Shown here in pieces: positions 46,363 to 53,360 of a stretch of DNA of 53,360 nucleotides (the first letter of the stretch is position 1; every line of letters starts with the position of its first letter). Made by a program: the position numbers and the translations under genes. The DNA is from an uncultured Paracoccus sp. (GTDB lineage Bacteria > Pseudomonadota > Alphaproteobacteria > Rhodobacterales > Rhodobacteraceae): assembly GCF_947487305.1 (NCBI RefSeq), contig NZ_CANKWH010000019.1:1-53360 (forward strand), given 5' to 3'. Under the pieces are notes generated by a model that saw nothing but the letters and a program-made list of their open reading frames with translations, was not told where the DNA came from and did not search any database.

Positions 46363-47277
46363 ATGGATATCCAACAGATCAGATGTTTCCTGGCCGTGGC
46401 CGAGGAATTGCATTTCGGCCGCGCGGCGCAGGCGATGGACATGCTACCTGCTTCGCTGAGTCGGCAGATCCGGCTCTTGGAAAACCGTTTCGAGACGCGG
46501 CTGTTCCTACGCACCACTCGCAATGTCGCGCTGACTGAGGCCGGCATGGCGATCCTTGATGACGCACGCGCCCTTGTCTCCCAAGCCGAACTCTTTGATC
46601 AGCGTATCCGCGCAGTCAGACGCAGTGAGACTGCGGTGCTGAAGGTCGGCGCCATCGACAGTGCCGCGGCCGGGCTGATGCCGCAGCTCCTGCAACTTTT
46701 GCGGGCGCAGCGCCCGGAGATCGAGGTGCAACTGGTTGAGCAGAAGACCATTCACCTGTTGCCACGCATTCTCAGCGGCAGTCTTGATATCGCCTTCTGT
46801 CGGCCACCCGATATCCGCGATCCCAATATCCACTTCCAGACATTGTTCTTTGAGACTGCAGTTGTCGCACTGCCCGGAGGTCATACCCTGGCGGATCGCG
46901 CCGAGTTGACGGTACAGGATATCGCCGATGAGCCGCTGATAGTTCCCGACCGCCGCTCGCGCCCGCATTCGCATGACCTGACCATCAAGCTGTTCACCGA
47001 TGCCGGGCTGACGGCACGAATCGCGCAGATCGCCGAAGAAAAGCACACCATCGTCAATCTGGTGGCGACCGGCACCGGCTTAGCAATCGTGCCGCGGTGG
47101 GCATCCCGCATCGCGATTCCGGGCCTCAGTTTCGTGCCCTTGGTGCTGCCCGAGGGCACGACGCGTGGTAAGCTGATCCTCGCTGCCGCGTGGGCACGCG
47201 GCACCCGCGACGATCAGCGTGACGCGTTGCTGGCTGTGCTGGACGAGAACCTGCAGGCGATCGAAGCGAGCGCGTGA
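46363..47277 (+). CDS. LysR-family regulator of tartrate genes (TtuA-like)
   Basis: A 304-residue LysR-type regulator: winged helix at 1-60 (IRCFLAVAEELHFGRAAQAMDMLPASLSRQIRLLE) and the substrate-binding domain after residue 90 (LKVGAIDSAAAGLMPQLLQLL, and so on). GGAGG precedes the ATG. It is transcribed away from ttuC and toward the transporter, as expected for the regulator of both. ATTAT-N13-ATAAT sites lie in front of it and in front of the transporter. The likely inducer is tartrate, by context. Confidence 0.93.
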   Translation: MDIQQIRCFLAVAEELHFGRAAQAMDMLPASLSRQIRLLENRFETRLFLRTTRNVALTEAGMAILDDARALVSQAELFDQRIRAVRRSETAVLKVGAIDSAAAGLMPQLLQLLRAQRPEIEVQLVEQKTIHLLPRILSGSLDIAFCRPPDIRDPNIHFQTLFFETAVVALPGGHTLADRAELTVQDIADEPLIVPDRRSRPHSHDLTIKLFTDAGLTARIAQIAEEKHTIVNLVATGTGLAIVPRWASRIAIPGLSFVPLVLPEGTTRGKLILAAAWARGTRDDQRDALLAVLDENLQAIEASA

Positions 47278-47295
47278 CACCAACACCTGCCGATT

Positions 47296-47318
47296 ATTAT
47301 CACGAAAATTAATATAAT
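47296..47318. promoter_or_regulatory. LysR-type operator candidate 2
   Basis: ATTAT (47296-47300), 13 bases, ATAAT (47314-47318), upstream of the transporter start; same motif and spacing as 46322-46344, the only strongly AT-rich bases in the area. Confidence 0.6.
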
Positions 47319-47411
47319 TTTTGGCAAATTTATTGCCGGTCATCTCCCGCGTATTCCGGTTCCGATCTGTGCCCTTCCGCAGGGCCAGAACCGGAAACCT
47401 GGGAGGAAACC

Positions 47412-48677
47412 ATGGACCCTGCAAACATTACGCTTCTATTACTCCTCTTCGCGATCATCATGTTCGTATGGGAGCGCGTGCCGCTGGCCGTCACGGCGAT
47501 GATTGTCTGCGTCAGCCTTGTCCTGACCGGTGTATTGGACGCGGGCGAGGCGTTCGACGGCTTTGTTAACAGCAATGTCATCCTGTTCGTCGACATGTTC
47601 ATCATCGGCGGTGCGCTGTTCCAGACCGGCATGGCGGCCGAGATCGGCGGGCTGGTCACGCGCTTTGCCCGGACCGAACGGCAGTTGGTTGTCGCGATCA
47701 TGCTGATCACCGGGCTGATGTCGGGTGTTCTGTCGAATACCGGCACGGCTGCGGTGCTGATCCCGGTAGTGATCGGCATCGCAGCCAAATCCGGCTTCGC
47801 ACGCTCGCGCCTGCTGCTGCCTATTGTCTTCGCCGCTGCAATGGGTGGCAATCTCAGCCTCATCGGCGCACCCGGCAACATGATTGCGCAGGCGGCTCTG
47901 CAGGAACAGGGGCTAAGCTTCGGTTTCTTCGAATACGGTCTCGTCGGCCTGCCGATCCTGCTGGTCGGTATCCTGTTCGTCGCCACCATCGGCTTCCGGC
48001 TGCTGCCCGATCACAAGACCGAGGAAATGGCCGCAGACAGCCTGCATCCTGTTGGTGCGCCAGTTCCGCAGTGGAAAAAGAACGCTTCGCTGATTGTGCT
48101 GGTCCTTACCATCCTTGGCATGATCTTCGAAGCGCAGATCGGTATCCGCCTGCACATCACCGGCGCCATCGGGGCCATCGCGCTGATCCTCTTGGGCGTC
48201 ATCAGCGAGGACGAGGCCTATCAATCCATCGACGCCAAGACCATCTTCCTCTTCGGCGGCATCCTGTCGCTGGCGACCGCAATGGAAAAGACTGGGGCTG
48301 GACAGGTCATCGCCGAAGCGGTGCTGGGCCTCACCGGTCCGGAAACGCCGATGTTCGTCTTCCTGCTGGTCATCTTCCTGCTGGCGGTGGTCATGACAAA
48401 CTTCATGTCCAACACCGCGACGACCGCGCTGCTGGTGCCGATCAGCCTGTCGATCTCGACCCAGATCGGCGCCGATCCTCGCGCCGTGCTGATGGCGACG
48501 GTGATCGGCGGCTCGCTGGCCTACGCCACGCCCATCGGGATGCCCGCCAATGTCATGGTTTTGGGGCCGGGCAAGTATACGTTCATGGATTACACAAAGG
48601 CTGGCCTGCCGCTGATCGTGGTTTCGACCGTCGTCGCCATGATCCTGCTGCCGATCCTGTTCCCGTTCTTCCCGTAG
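47412..48677 (+). CDS. SLC13/DASS-family anion transporter, probable tartrate uptake
   Basis: A 421-residue membrane protein with 10-12 transmembrane helices and two copies of the DASS/ArsB motif: SNTGTAAVLIPVVIGIA (about 110) and SNTATTALLVPISLSIS (about 336), with GGNLSLIGAPGNMIA after the first. These loops bind sodium and the carboxylate substrate in SLC13 carriers. GGGAGGAAA precedes the ATG. Downstream of the LysR gene and with a matching operator, it most likely imports tartrate or another dicarboxylate. In Agrobacterium vitis the transporter TtuB is of another family. Confidence 0.88.
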   Translation: MDPANITLLLLLFAIIMFVWERVPLAVTAMIVCVSLVLTGVLDAGEAFDGFVNSNVILFVDMFIIGGALFQTGMAAEIGGLVTRFARTERQLVVAIMLITGLMSGVLSNTGTAAVLIPVVIGIAAKSGFARSRLLLPIVFAAAMGGNLSLIGAPGNMIAQAALQEQGLSFGFFEYGLVGLPILLVGILFVATIGFRLLPDHKTEEMAADSLHPVGAPVPQWKKNASLIVLVLTILGMIFEAQIGIRLHITGAIGAIALILLGVISEDEAYQSIDAKTIFLFGGILSLATAMEKTGAGQVIAEAVLGLTGPETPMFVFLLVIFLLAVVMTNFMSNTATTALLVPISLSISTQIGADPRAVLMATVIGGSLAYATPIGMPANVMVLGPGKYTFMDYTKAGLPLIVVSTVVAMILLPILFPFFP

Positions 48678-49095
48678 GGCAGAGCGGTACAGAAACCGAT
48701 GTGGGCTCGCGAGGAAGTTCGCGGGCTCCAACGTATTCGCCGAGACAAGCCAAGTCCCGCTGCCGGCGATAGGCTCATAGTTCTGGCAGAATCCTATAGG
48801 AATCGGAGCAGCGCCGGCTCTGCAAGGACGGCCCAAACCTGACCTTCACAACGGGACAAAATGCCGCGGCGTGGCCCGTCGAACCTGCCATTCGTCGCAG
48901 GCGCGAAAACGGGCACACGCTGAAGCCATGCGATGCGGGATGTTTCTATCGATTAGCACATACTGATGACCAGCCGGCTAGTCCGAGGAATTCCTGGCAT
49001 GTGGAACAGTCCGGCACAATCCACGGATGCGCTGGCATGGCAGACGAGCCTCCAGAATCTGACCGCCTGCCAGCCATGTTGAATTGCCAATTTCT
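48678..49095. other. Non-coding region between convergent genes
   Basis: About 420 bases. A hairpin GCTCGCGA / TCGCGGGC near 48708-48729 may end the transporter transcript. Nothing else recognised; composition is somewhat lower in GC. Confidence 0.4.
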
Positions 49096-50028
49096 TCACC
49101 CCGCATCAGGCTCGTCAGCCCCGCCTGCACTCGGTTCGTAGTTCAGCGACCGGAACCACATGATCAGATCCATGAAACGGTCTGGGCGCTTGTAGGGACC
49201 GTCATGCGTAACGCCGTCCATGCGGACCAGCATTGCGTTGCCGGAACATTTCGCGACCTGCTCTGACATCATCGCCCATTGCACCAGCGTGTCGGTTCCC
49301 TGCACAACCAGCGTCGGCACATTGATTTGCGCAAGATCGTCGCAGGTCAGCGGCGCGCCCGGTGCCATGCCGCCATAGATCGGCAGGGTGCGACCGTTTT
49401 CCTTCCAGTATGTTGGAAATGGTTCTGGCTCTTCTCCTGCTGAGCCCTCAGGCATCCGGAACACCGACTCGATGATGCGCAACGCGGCGGATTCGGTGTC
49501 GCCAGCCTCCAACGCGGCGATCATCGGGCCAACCGTCGCACCGAACTGTGAGCGTGCGGCATCAGCGCCCGGAACCTCGTCGATCAGCCTGTCTACGTCC
49601 GGTTCGAAATGCACCATCGAGCGGAACAGATCGGGCCGCTGCAAAGCGGCATAGGTCGCGATCTCGCCGCTATAGGACCACGTCACAAGATCGACCGGCC
49701 CGGAACCCAAACCCTCGATGAAGGCGATCAGGTCGGCGATATGAGTCCCGCGCGTAAAACCCATCCCATCATCCGGCCAGTCGGCGGTCCCGAAATAGCG
49801 TTGGGTATAGGCGACAAAGCGACCCTCCTTTGCGATACGGTCGGCATAACCTTCCCAGACCCGCGCATCCGAGATTGCGCCGTGGACAAACACGATCGGT
49901 GTGCCTTCGCCCTGTTCGATATAGGTCAGTTCTGCCCCGTCCACCTGCATAGTTCCGGTTTCAATCGCCTGAGCCGCCGTCAACCCCATCGCAATGGCGG
50001 CGGCTGTTGTGAATGTGACCTTCTTCAT
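49096..50028 (-). CDS. Secreted alpha/beta hydrolase
   Basis: A 310-residue protein with a signal peptide (AAAIAMGLTAAQA). The alpha/beta hydrolase fold has IVFVHGAISDARVWEGY (oxyanion), LVTWSYSGEIATYAA (nucleophile Ser, W-S-Y-S-G), VVQGTDTLVQW (acid) and VTHDGPY (His). It acts in the periplasm on an ester or lactone of unknown identity. AGGAGA stands before the ATG. It is divergent from the BTAD gene at 50220, and 190 bases separate them. Confidence 0.85.
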   Translation of the reverse strand: MKKVTFTTAAAIAMGLTAAQAIETGTMQVDGAELTYIEQGEGTPIVFVHGAISDARVWEGYADRIAKEGRFVAYTQRYFGTADWPDDGMGFTRGTHIADLIAFIEGLGSGPVDLVTWSYSGEIATYAALQRPDLFRSMVHFEPDVDRLIDEVPGADAARSQFGATVGPMIAALEAGDTESAALRIIESVFRMPEGSAGEEPEPFPTYWKENGRTLPIYGGMAPGAPLTCDDLAQINVPTLVVQGTDTLVQWAMMSEQVAKCSGNAMLVRMDGVTHDGPYKRPDRFMDLIMWFRSLNYEPSAGGADEPDAG

Positions 50029-50219
50029 AACTCCGTCTCCTTTCCTTGATTCGCCAAATTCGGTCGTCAGTTCGGTGAGTCTCGGACGGGGGACGTCACG
50101 ACAGCGTCACGCACCCCGTCACGCGACAGCGCTTGCGGTGAATTTCCGGCTTTTCTTCATGTTTTTTCGAGGTCTAGCCGTTCTTGTGCTAGAATACCCA
50201 TCAGGGGGTTGCAGGGACG

Positions 50220-51272
50220 ATGCCGATCCTTCGCTTATCATTTCTGGGCGAACCACGCCTTCAAGGCCAGTACGGCCAGGTGCTGGCCACGCCGGGGCCG
50301 AAGGCGCTGGCACTGCTCGGCTGTCTGGCAACGGCACCAGACCTGCGGGCGGGCCGCACGAGGCTGGTCGAGTTGCTTTGGGCCGAGGCATCCTCCACGC
50401 CCGCAGCTCGTCACGCTTTGCGTCAATGTCTTGTGAGGTTGAGATCGCAGCTTGGCGATGCCGCAAAGGTGCTGATCGCCGATGAGAACGCCGTCTGGCT
50501 GAACCCTGATCTGGTGTCGCTCGATCTCGCCGAGATCCGATCGGCGCTGCAAACCGGCGCGCACAAGGCGATCCCGGAACTGTCACTGATGGTTCGCGGT
50601 CGGTTCTGCGCCGGGCTGGATGTCGGGATTGCCGAGTTCGAGGCGTGGCTGCGTGATCGGCAACGGGAATACGACCAGCTTTGTGCTGAACTGCATGGCA
50701 AGGCGGCCGCAATCCTCGCCGAGCGTGGCAAAGGACCGGCAGCCATTGCCGCCGCGCGACGACGGCTTGAATGCGAGCCGTTTCAAGATGATGCCCATGC
50801 GGCCTTGATCGCGCTTTGCATCGCCTTTGGCCGCCGACAAGAAGCCGCGACCGCACATAAGGACTGCCACGACCTTTTCGCCAGGGAACTTGGCGCCGCT
50901 CCGGCGCCACAGGTCGACCGGGCGCTCAGTTCGTCGGTGTATACCTGCCATGTGCCCCTGTCGATGCCGGCGCGCGTCGTGCCAACGTCGCACCGGCCAG
51001 TGCTTGGCGCTTTCTCAGCCGGTCTTGCTGCGGCCATCACCTTGTTTCAGGTCCTTGGCCCGTGGGGCAGTTACCAGCCGTCCGAACCGGATCGAAAGCC
51101 GATGTCGATCTGGGTCAGTCCAGCCTCGGCCGCATCCATTCAAGACAGCAGATTCACCGCGTCACCCGTCAATTTGCCAGAGGACAGTATTGATGCATCA
51201 AGTCAGACCGCCGCGCGCCAAATGCTTGAAGGGGAAACCGACTATGCGATGCTCTATCCCGCAGGATGCTAG
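50220..51272 (+). CDS. BTAD/SARP-type regulator with C-terminal membrane helix
   Basis: A 350-residue protein. Residues 1-95 are a winged helix of OmpR/SARP type (GPKALALLGCLATAPDLRAGRTRLVELLW and ARHALRQCLVRLRSQLG); 100-245 is the bacterial transcriptional activator (BTAD) helical repeat domain. A hydrophobic segment (PVLGAFSAGLAAAITLFQVLGPWG, about 262-285) then predicts an inner-membrane anchor, with a short tail of about 65 residues outside. So this may be a membrane-bound regulator of the ToxR kind. In relatives a longer C-terminal domain follows, so this one may be truncated. It overlaps the next gene by 29 bases. Confidence 0.8.
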   Translation: MPILRLSFLGEPRLQGQYGQVLATPGPKALALLGCLATAPDLRAGRTRLVELLWAEASSTPAARHALRQCLVRLRSQLGDAAKVLIADENAVWLNPDLVSLDLAEIRSALQTGAHKAIPELSLMVRGRFCAGLDVGIAEFEAWLRDRQREYDQLCAELHGKAAAILAERGKGPAAIAAARRRLECEPFQDDAHAALIALCIAFGRRQEAATAHKDCHDLFARELGAAPAPQVDRALSSSVYTCHVPLSMPARVVPTSHRPVLGAFSAGLAAAITLFQVLGPWGSYQPSEPDRKPMSIWVSPASAASIQDSRFTASPVNLPEDSIDASSQTAARQMLEGETDYAMLYPAGC

Positions 51273-51807
51273 CCATCGCCGGCGTGCTGTCGCAACGGCG
51301 GGGCTTGCGATCTTGATGGCCAACTTGCCGTACTTGCCGGCAAACGCCCAATCCGTTGCGGGCGAGGGCACCTTCGCGGCGAATTTCGTCGGATACGCTG
51401 CAAATGAGGTCGAACCGATTGAGACCGGAACTGGCCGAATTTTTGGGCTGGTCGATTCGACCCTGACCGCAATGAACGCCGATAACGCCGCGTTCCTGCA
51501 CAACCAGACCGGCAGATGTCTGGGCACGTGGACCGTGGATGAAACGGCCAAGACCTTTGAAGAACTGGTGAACTGTACCTACACCGATGCAGATGGCGAT
51601 CAGATCTTCGAAAGCGCGACCTTCGACAGACAGCCACTGGACGCACCCCATGTCGGGACGGGACGCTGGCTGGGCGGCACCGGCAAATACGAAGGGCTGA
51701 CCGGACTTTTCGAGATACGCACCCGCACCCTGCGATCCGCACGCGAAGGTCTGGTTCAATATGTCGGAACGAAGCAGGGGCAGTATAGCCTTCCGGCGCG
51801 GGAGTGA
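51244..51807 (+). CDS. Secreted beta-barrel-like protein
   Basis: A 187-residue protein with a signal peptide (AVATAGLAILMANLPYLPANAQ). The mature part is beta-rich with the Gly pattern GTGRWLGGTGKYEGLTGLFEIRT, which recalls the allene-oxide-cyclase-barrel/dirigent-like repeat (GTGxFxGxxGxxxGxxG). Two Cys (RCLGTW, NCTYTD) may form a disulfide. Start ATG 51244 has AAGGGGAAA upstream and is inside the end of the BTAD gene. Possibly a ligand-binding or enzymic barrel in the periplasm; substrate unknown. Confidence 0.75.
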   Translation: MRCSIPQDASHRRRAVATAGLAILMANLPYLPANAQSVAGEGTFAANFVGYAANEVEPIETGTGRIFGLVDSTLTAMNADNAAFLHNQTGRCLGTWTVDETAKTFEELVNCTYTDADGDQIFESATFDRQPLDAPHVGTGRWLGGTGKYEGLTGLFEIRTRTLRSAREGLVQYVGTKQGQYSLPARE

Positions 51808-51887
51808 ACTCACAAAGCGCCGGTGGAATGCTTCGTCTTCAAAAACTGAAAGTGGCAAATTGGAACTGATTGAGAAAGGACCATCCG

Positions 51888-52172
51888 ATGACACAGTTGA
51901 AACGCTTCATGATCGAGCGCGACATTCCGGCGATTGGCCAAATGTCAGCTGCCGAGCTCTGCGCCGCCGCCAGCGCGTCAAACCAGGCGCTGGAACAGAT
52001 TGGCACGGGCATCCAGTGGGTCCAAAGCTACGTGGCCCGCGACAAGACCTTTTGCATCTATCTGGCCGACAGCGAGGCAGCGATCCGAAAGCATTCGGAA
52101 CTGTCGGGCATCCCGGTCGGCGCGATCACGGAGGTCCCGCAGGTGATCGATCCGCTCACGGCCAAGAGCTGA
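51888..52172 (+). CDS. DUF4242 domain protein
   Basis: A 94-residue ferredoxin-like-fold protein of the DUF4242 (nickel-binding SCO4226-like) family: FMIERDIPAIGQMSAAELCAAAS, IQWVQSYVARDKTFCIYLADSEAAIRKH and VPQVIDPLTA. Members bind a metal or small ligand. AAAGGA lies 8 bases before ATG. In many bacteria DUF4242 genes occur beside BTAD or cyclase regulators, as here, so it may work with the gene at 50220. Confidence 0.88.
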   Translation: MTQLKRFMIERDIPAIGQMSAAELCAAASASNQALEQIGTGIQWVQSYVARDKTFCIYLADSEAAIRKHSELSGIPVGAITEVPQVIDPLTAKS

Positions 52173-52321
52173 TCCTGTCTTGGACGCCCCGGGGATCGGT
52201 CGTCTTGTCGGTATAGGAACGGAAGATCGCGTCCTTTGCCGGACCCTCCGGTCGGCGCAAAGATCGACACCTCCCCGCTGGCCGTCCGGCATCGTGGGAA
52301 GCGGCAGAACGGAGGTGGGAA

Positions 52322-52966
52322 TTGACGCAGGTCGAAACAGGTCATTACCGCCTCTTCTGGGAGAAGATGTCCGGGGCAATGGTGATCGAGCTCTTGCTGG
52401 AAGAGATGCAGATCCCCTTTGAGCGCGTCGCGATCGACATGGCCGCCGGCGCGCACCAGTCGGCGGCATATCTGGCGGTGAACCCGACCGGGCAGGTTCC
52501 TGTCCTCGCACTCCCGTCAGGTGAGGTCATCGGCGAGACCGCCGCGATTATCATCGCCCTGGGCGAACGCCACCCGGATAAGCTGCTGGTTCCCAGGCCC
52601 GACCACCCCGACAGGGCGACGTTCCTGCGCTGGCTCATCTACATGGCCGCAAGCCCCTACATGACCTTCGTCCAGTTCAACCATCCCGAGCGCTTTCTGG
52701 ACGACCCGGGAACCCATCCGGCTCTCATCGACAATGCGCGCGCGCGGTTGCGCGACCAGTTCACAGCGCTCGACCGGGCGATCGTCGGCGCTCCGTTCTT
52801 TCTGACCGACGGGATCAGCGCTCTGGACCTCTATGCTTACATGCTGATCGAGTTCTTCGGCGACGATCCCGTCGCGCTGGCTGGCAAGCCCCGTCTGGCG
52901 CGCGTTCACGGAGCGGTCGCGACGCGGAGCAGCGTCGCGCGCGTGCGCCAGCGTCATGGGAGATGA
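52322..52966 (+). CDS. Glutathione S-transferase family protein
   Basis: A 214-residue GST. The thioredoxin-like N domain has YRLFWEKMSGAMVIELLLEEMQIPFERV, VNPTGQVPVLALPSGEVIGETAAII (cis-Pro and the E-T/S motif that holds glutathione); the helical C domain has the capping motif FFLTDGISALDLYAYML. The start is TTG with GGAGGTGGG close upstream. It may detoxify or modify a small substrate linked to the neighbouring genes. Complete; the next frame begins immediately after its stop. Confidence 0.88.
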   Translation: MTQVETGHYRLFWEKMSGAMVIELLLEEMQIPFERVAIDMAAGAHQSAAYLAVNPTGQVPVLALPSGEVIGETAAIIIALGERHPDKLLVPRPDHPDRATFLRWLIYMAASPYMTFVQFNHPERFLDDPGTHPALIDNARARLRDQFTALDRAIVGAPFFLTDGISALDLYAYMLIEFFGDDPVALAGKPRLARVHGAVATRSSVARVRQRHGR

Positions 52967-52969
52967 TCT

Positions 52970-53290
52970 GAATGTGGCAAGGGCAACGCCCTTGTTCGCG
53001 AGCCCCGGGTTCTGCTGATGGACGAACCGACCTCGGCGCTTGACCTCAACCGGCAGATCGAGGTGCTTTCACTGGTCTCGGCGCTGGCCGTTGAACGCGA
53101 CATGGCAGTGCTGATCGCAATTCACGACCTGAACCACACCTTGCGCTTCTGCAGCGACGTGATCGTGATTGTCGATGGCCGGATGCACTCGGCTGGGAAG
53201 CCGGGTGACATCATCACACCCGCCTTTCTGCGGGAGGTCTACGGGGTGGAGGCGCGTGTCGAGCACTGTTCGAAAGGTCTGCCCTGTTGA
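52970..53290 (+). pseudogene. ABC-transporter ATPase, 5'-truncated
   Basis: The frame holds only the C-terminal about 105 residues of an iron-siderophore-type (FecE/FepC-like) ATPase: ALVREPRVLLMDEPTSALDL (Walker B and D-loop), AVLIAIHDLNH (H-loop) and a C-terminal REVYGVEARVEH. The Walker A and LSGGQ signature regions are missing: upstream of the Gly-Asn-Ala-Leu residues the frame meets the GST stop. So a deletion or recombination removed the front. An ATG at 53018 (in MDEPTS) could still be used but would not make a working ATPase. Confidence 0.85.
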
Positions 53291-53360
53291 TTTTCACTCA
53301 GAAGTGAGCCGGCATTTCCATCGAGAAGTGAGCCACCTCTGACTATGGATTTCCGTTCAT
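53285..53360 (+). mobile_element. Left end of an IS21-family element (partial)
   Basis: Begins TGTTGATTTTCACTC and carries two copies of AGAAGTGAGCC (53300-53310 and 53324-53334), the multiple terminal repeats of IS21-type elements. An ATG at 53345 is a possible istA start and runs off the window. The end overlaps the stop of the truncated ATPase. Confidence 0.65.

Noticed and set aside
50827..51807. 326-codon reading that extends the secreted protein upstream through the BTAD gene
   Set aside because: The extension is a shadow of the BTAD frame; a signal peptide and ribosome site support the start at 51244.
1..53360. CRISPR array, rRNA or tRNA genes
   Set aside because: No regularly spaced repeats and no conserved rRNA or tRNA segments were seen by eye; a tRNA scan was not possible.

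Overview
The window looks like part of a large plasmid (or a plasmid-derived island) of an alphaproteobacterium in the Rhodobacterales, most likely Paracoccus or a close relative. The evidence is the high GC content, a RepC replication protein of the repABC type, an Agrobacterium-type VirB/VirD4 secretion system, an RcgA/RcgR-like regulator pair, a ttu-type tartrate operon, and the ArdC, ParB-like, DUF3768, DUF1173 and DUF6927 genes typical of Rhodobacterales and sphingomonad conjugative plasmids. Genus and plasmid state are inference; no rRNA or tRNA gene was seen.

Layout. (1) Positions 60-9318 and 11015-17104 hold mostly minus-strand runs of small, overlapping plasmid housekeeping genes: zinc-ribbon proteins, ArdC anti-restriction protein, a ParB-like protein, DUF3768, DUF1173, DUF6927 and a DNA methylase interrupted by an amber codon. 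GC-rich hairpins separate many of them. Inserted among these are three toxin-antitoxin or toxin-antitoxin-like islands (3359-4538, VapBC 12317-12987, Xre-RES 13029-14074) and a low-GC periplasmic ClpP-like gene (9976). (2) Positions 17540-20723 hold a secreted SNase-type nuclease, an Excalibur lipoprotein, two plasmid genes of unknown role and a WGR-domain protein. (3) Positions 20729-22186 hold repC, with an antisense RNA candidate upstream but no repA or repB. (4) Positions 22294-26872 hold a TrbM-like secreted protein and conjugation-regulator candidates (RcgA/RcgR-like). (5) Positions 26925-40996 hold a colinear type IV secretion operon: virB1, B2, B3, B4, a lipoprotein, a VirB5-like/lytic transglycosylase hybrid, virB5, an unknown gene, virB6, B8, B9, B10, B11, two small genes and virD4. 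(6) Positions 41189-48677 hold a tartrate catabolic module: ttuC, ttuD, pyk and eno on the minus strand, with a divergent LysR regulator and a DASS-type transporter. (7) Positions 49096-53290 hold a periplasmic hydrolase, a BTAD regulator, a secreted protein, a DUF4242 protein, a GST and a beheaded ABC ATPase. An apparent IS21-family end starts at 53285 and runs off the window.

How it works together. RepC would replicate the element under antisense RNA control, the toxin-antitoxin modules would hold it in the population, ArdC would help it survive restriction on entry, and VirB1-B11 with VirD4 would move it. No relaxase or parA lies in this window. The cargo lets the host turn tartrate into glycerate, 2-phosphoglycerate, phosphoenolpyruvate and pyruvate.

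The least explained signals are a roughly 370-base, multi-hairpin element present twice (1995-2367 and 17118-17493) with a compensatory base-pair change, a GTCGCAAA box before four start sites, a 39-base nested palindrome at 22984, and the VirB5/lytic transglycosylase hybrid.
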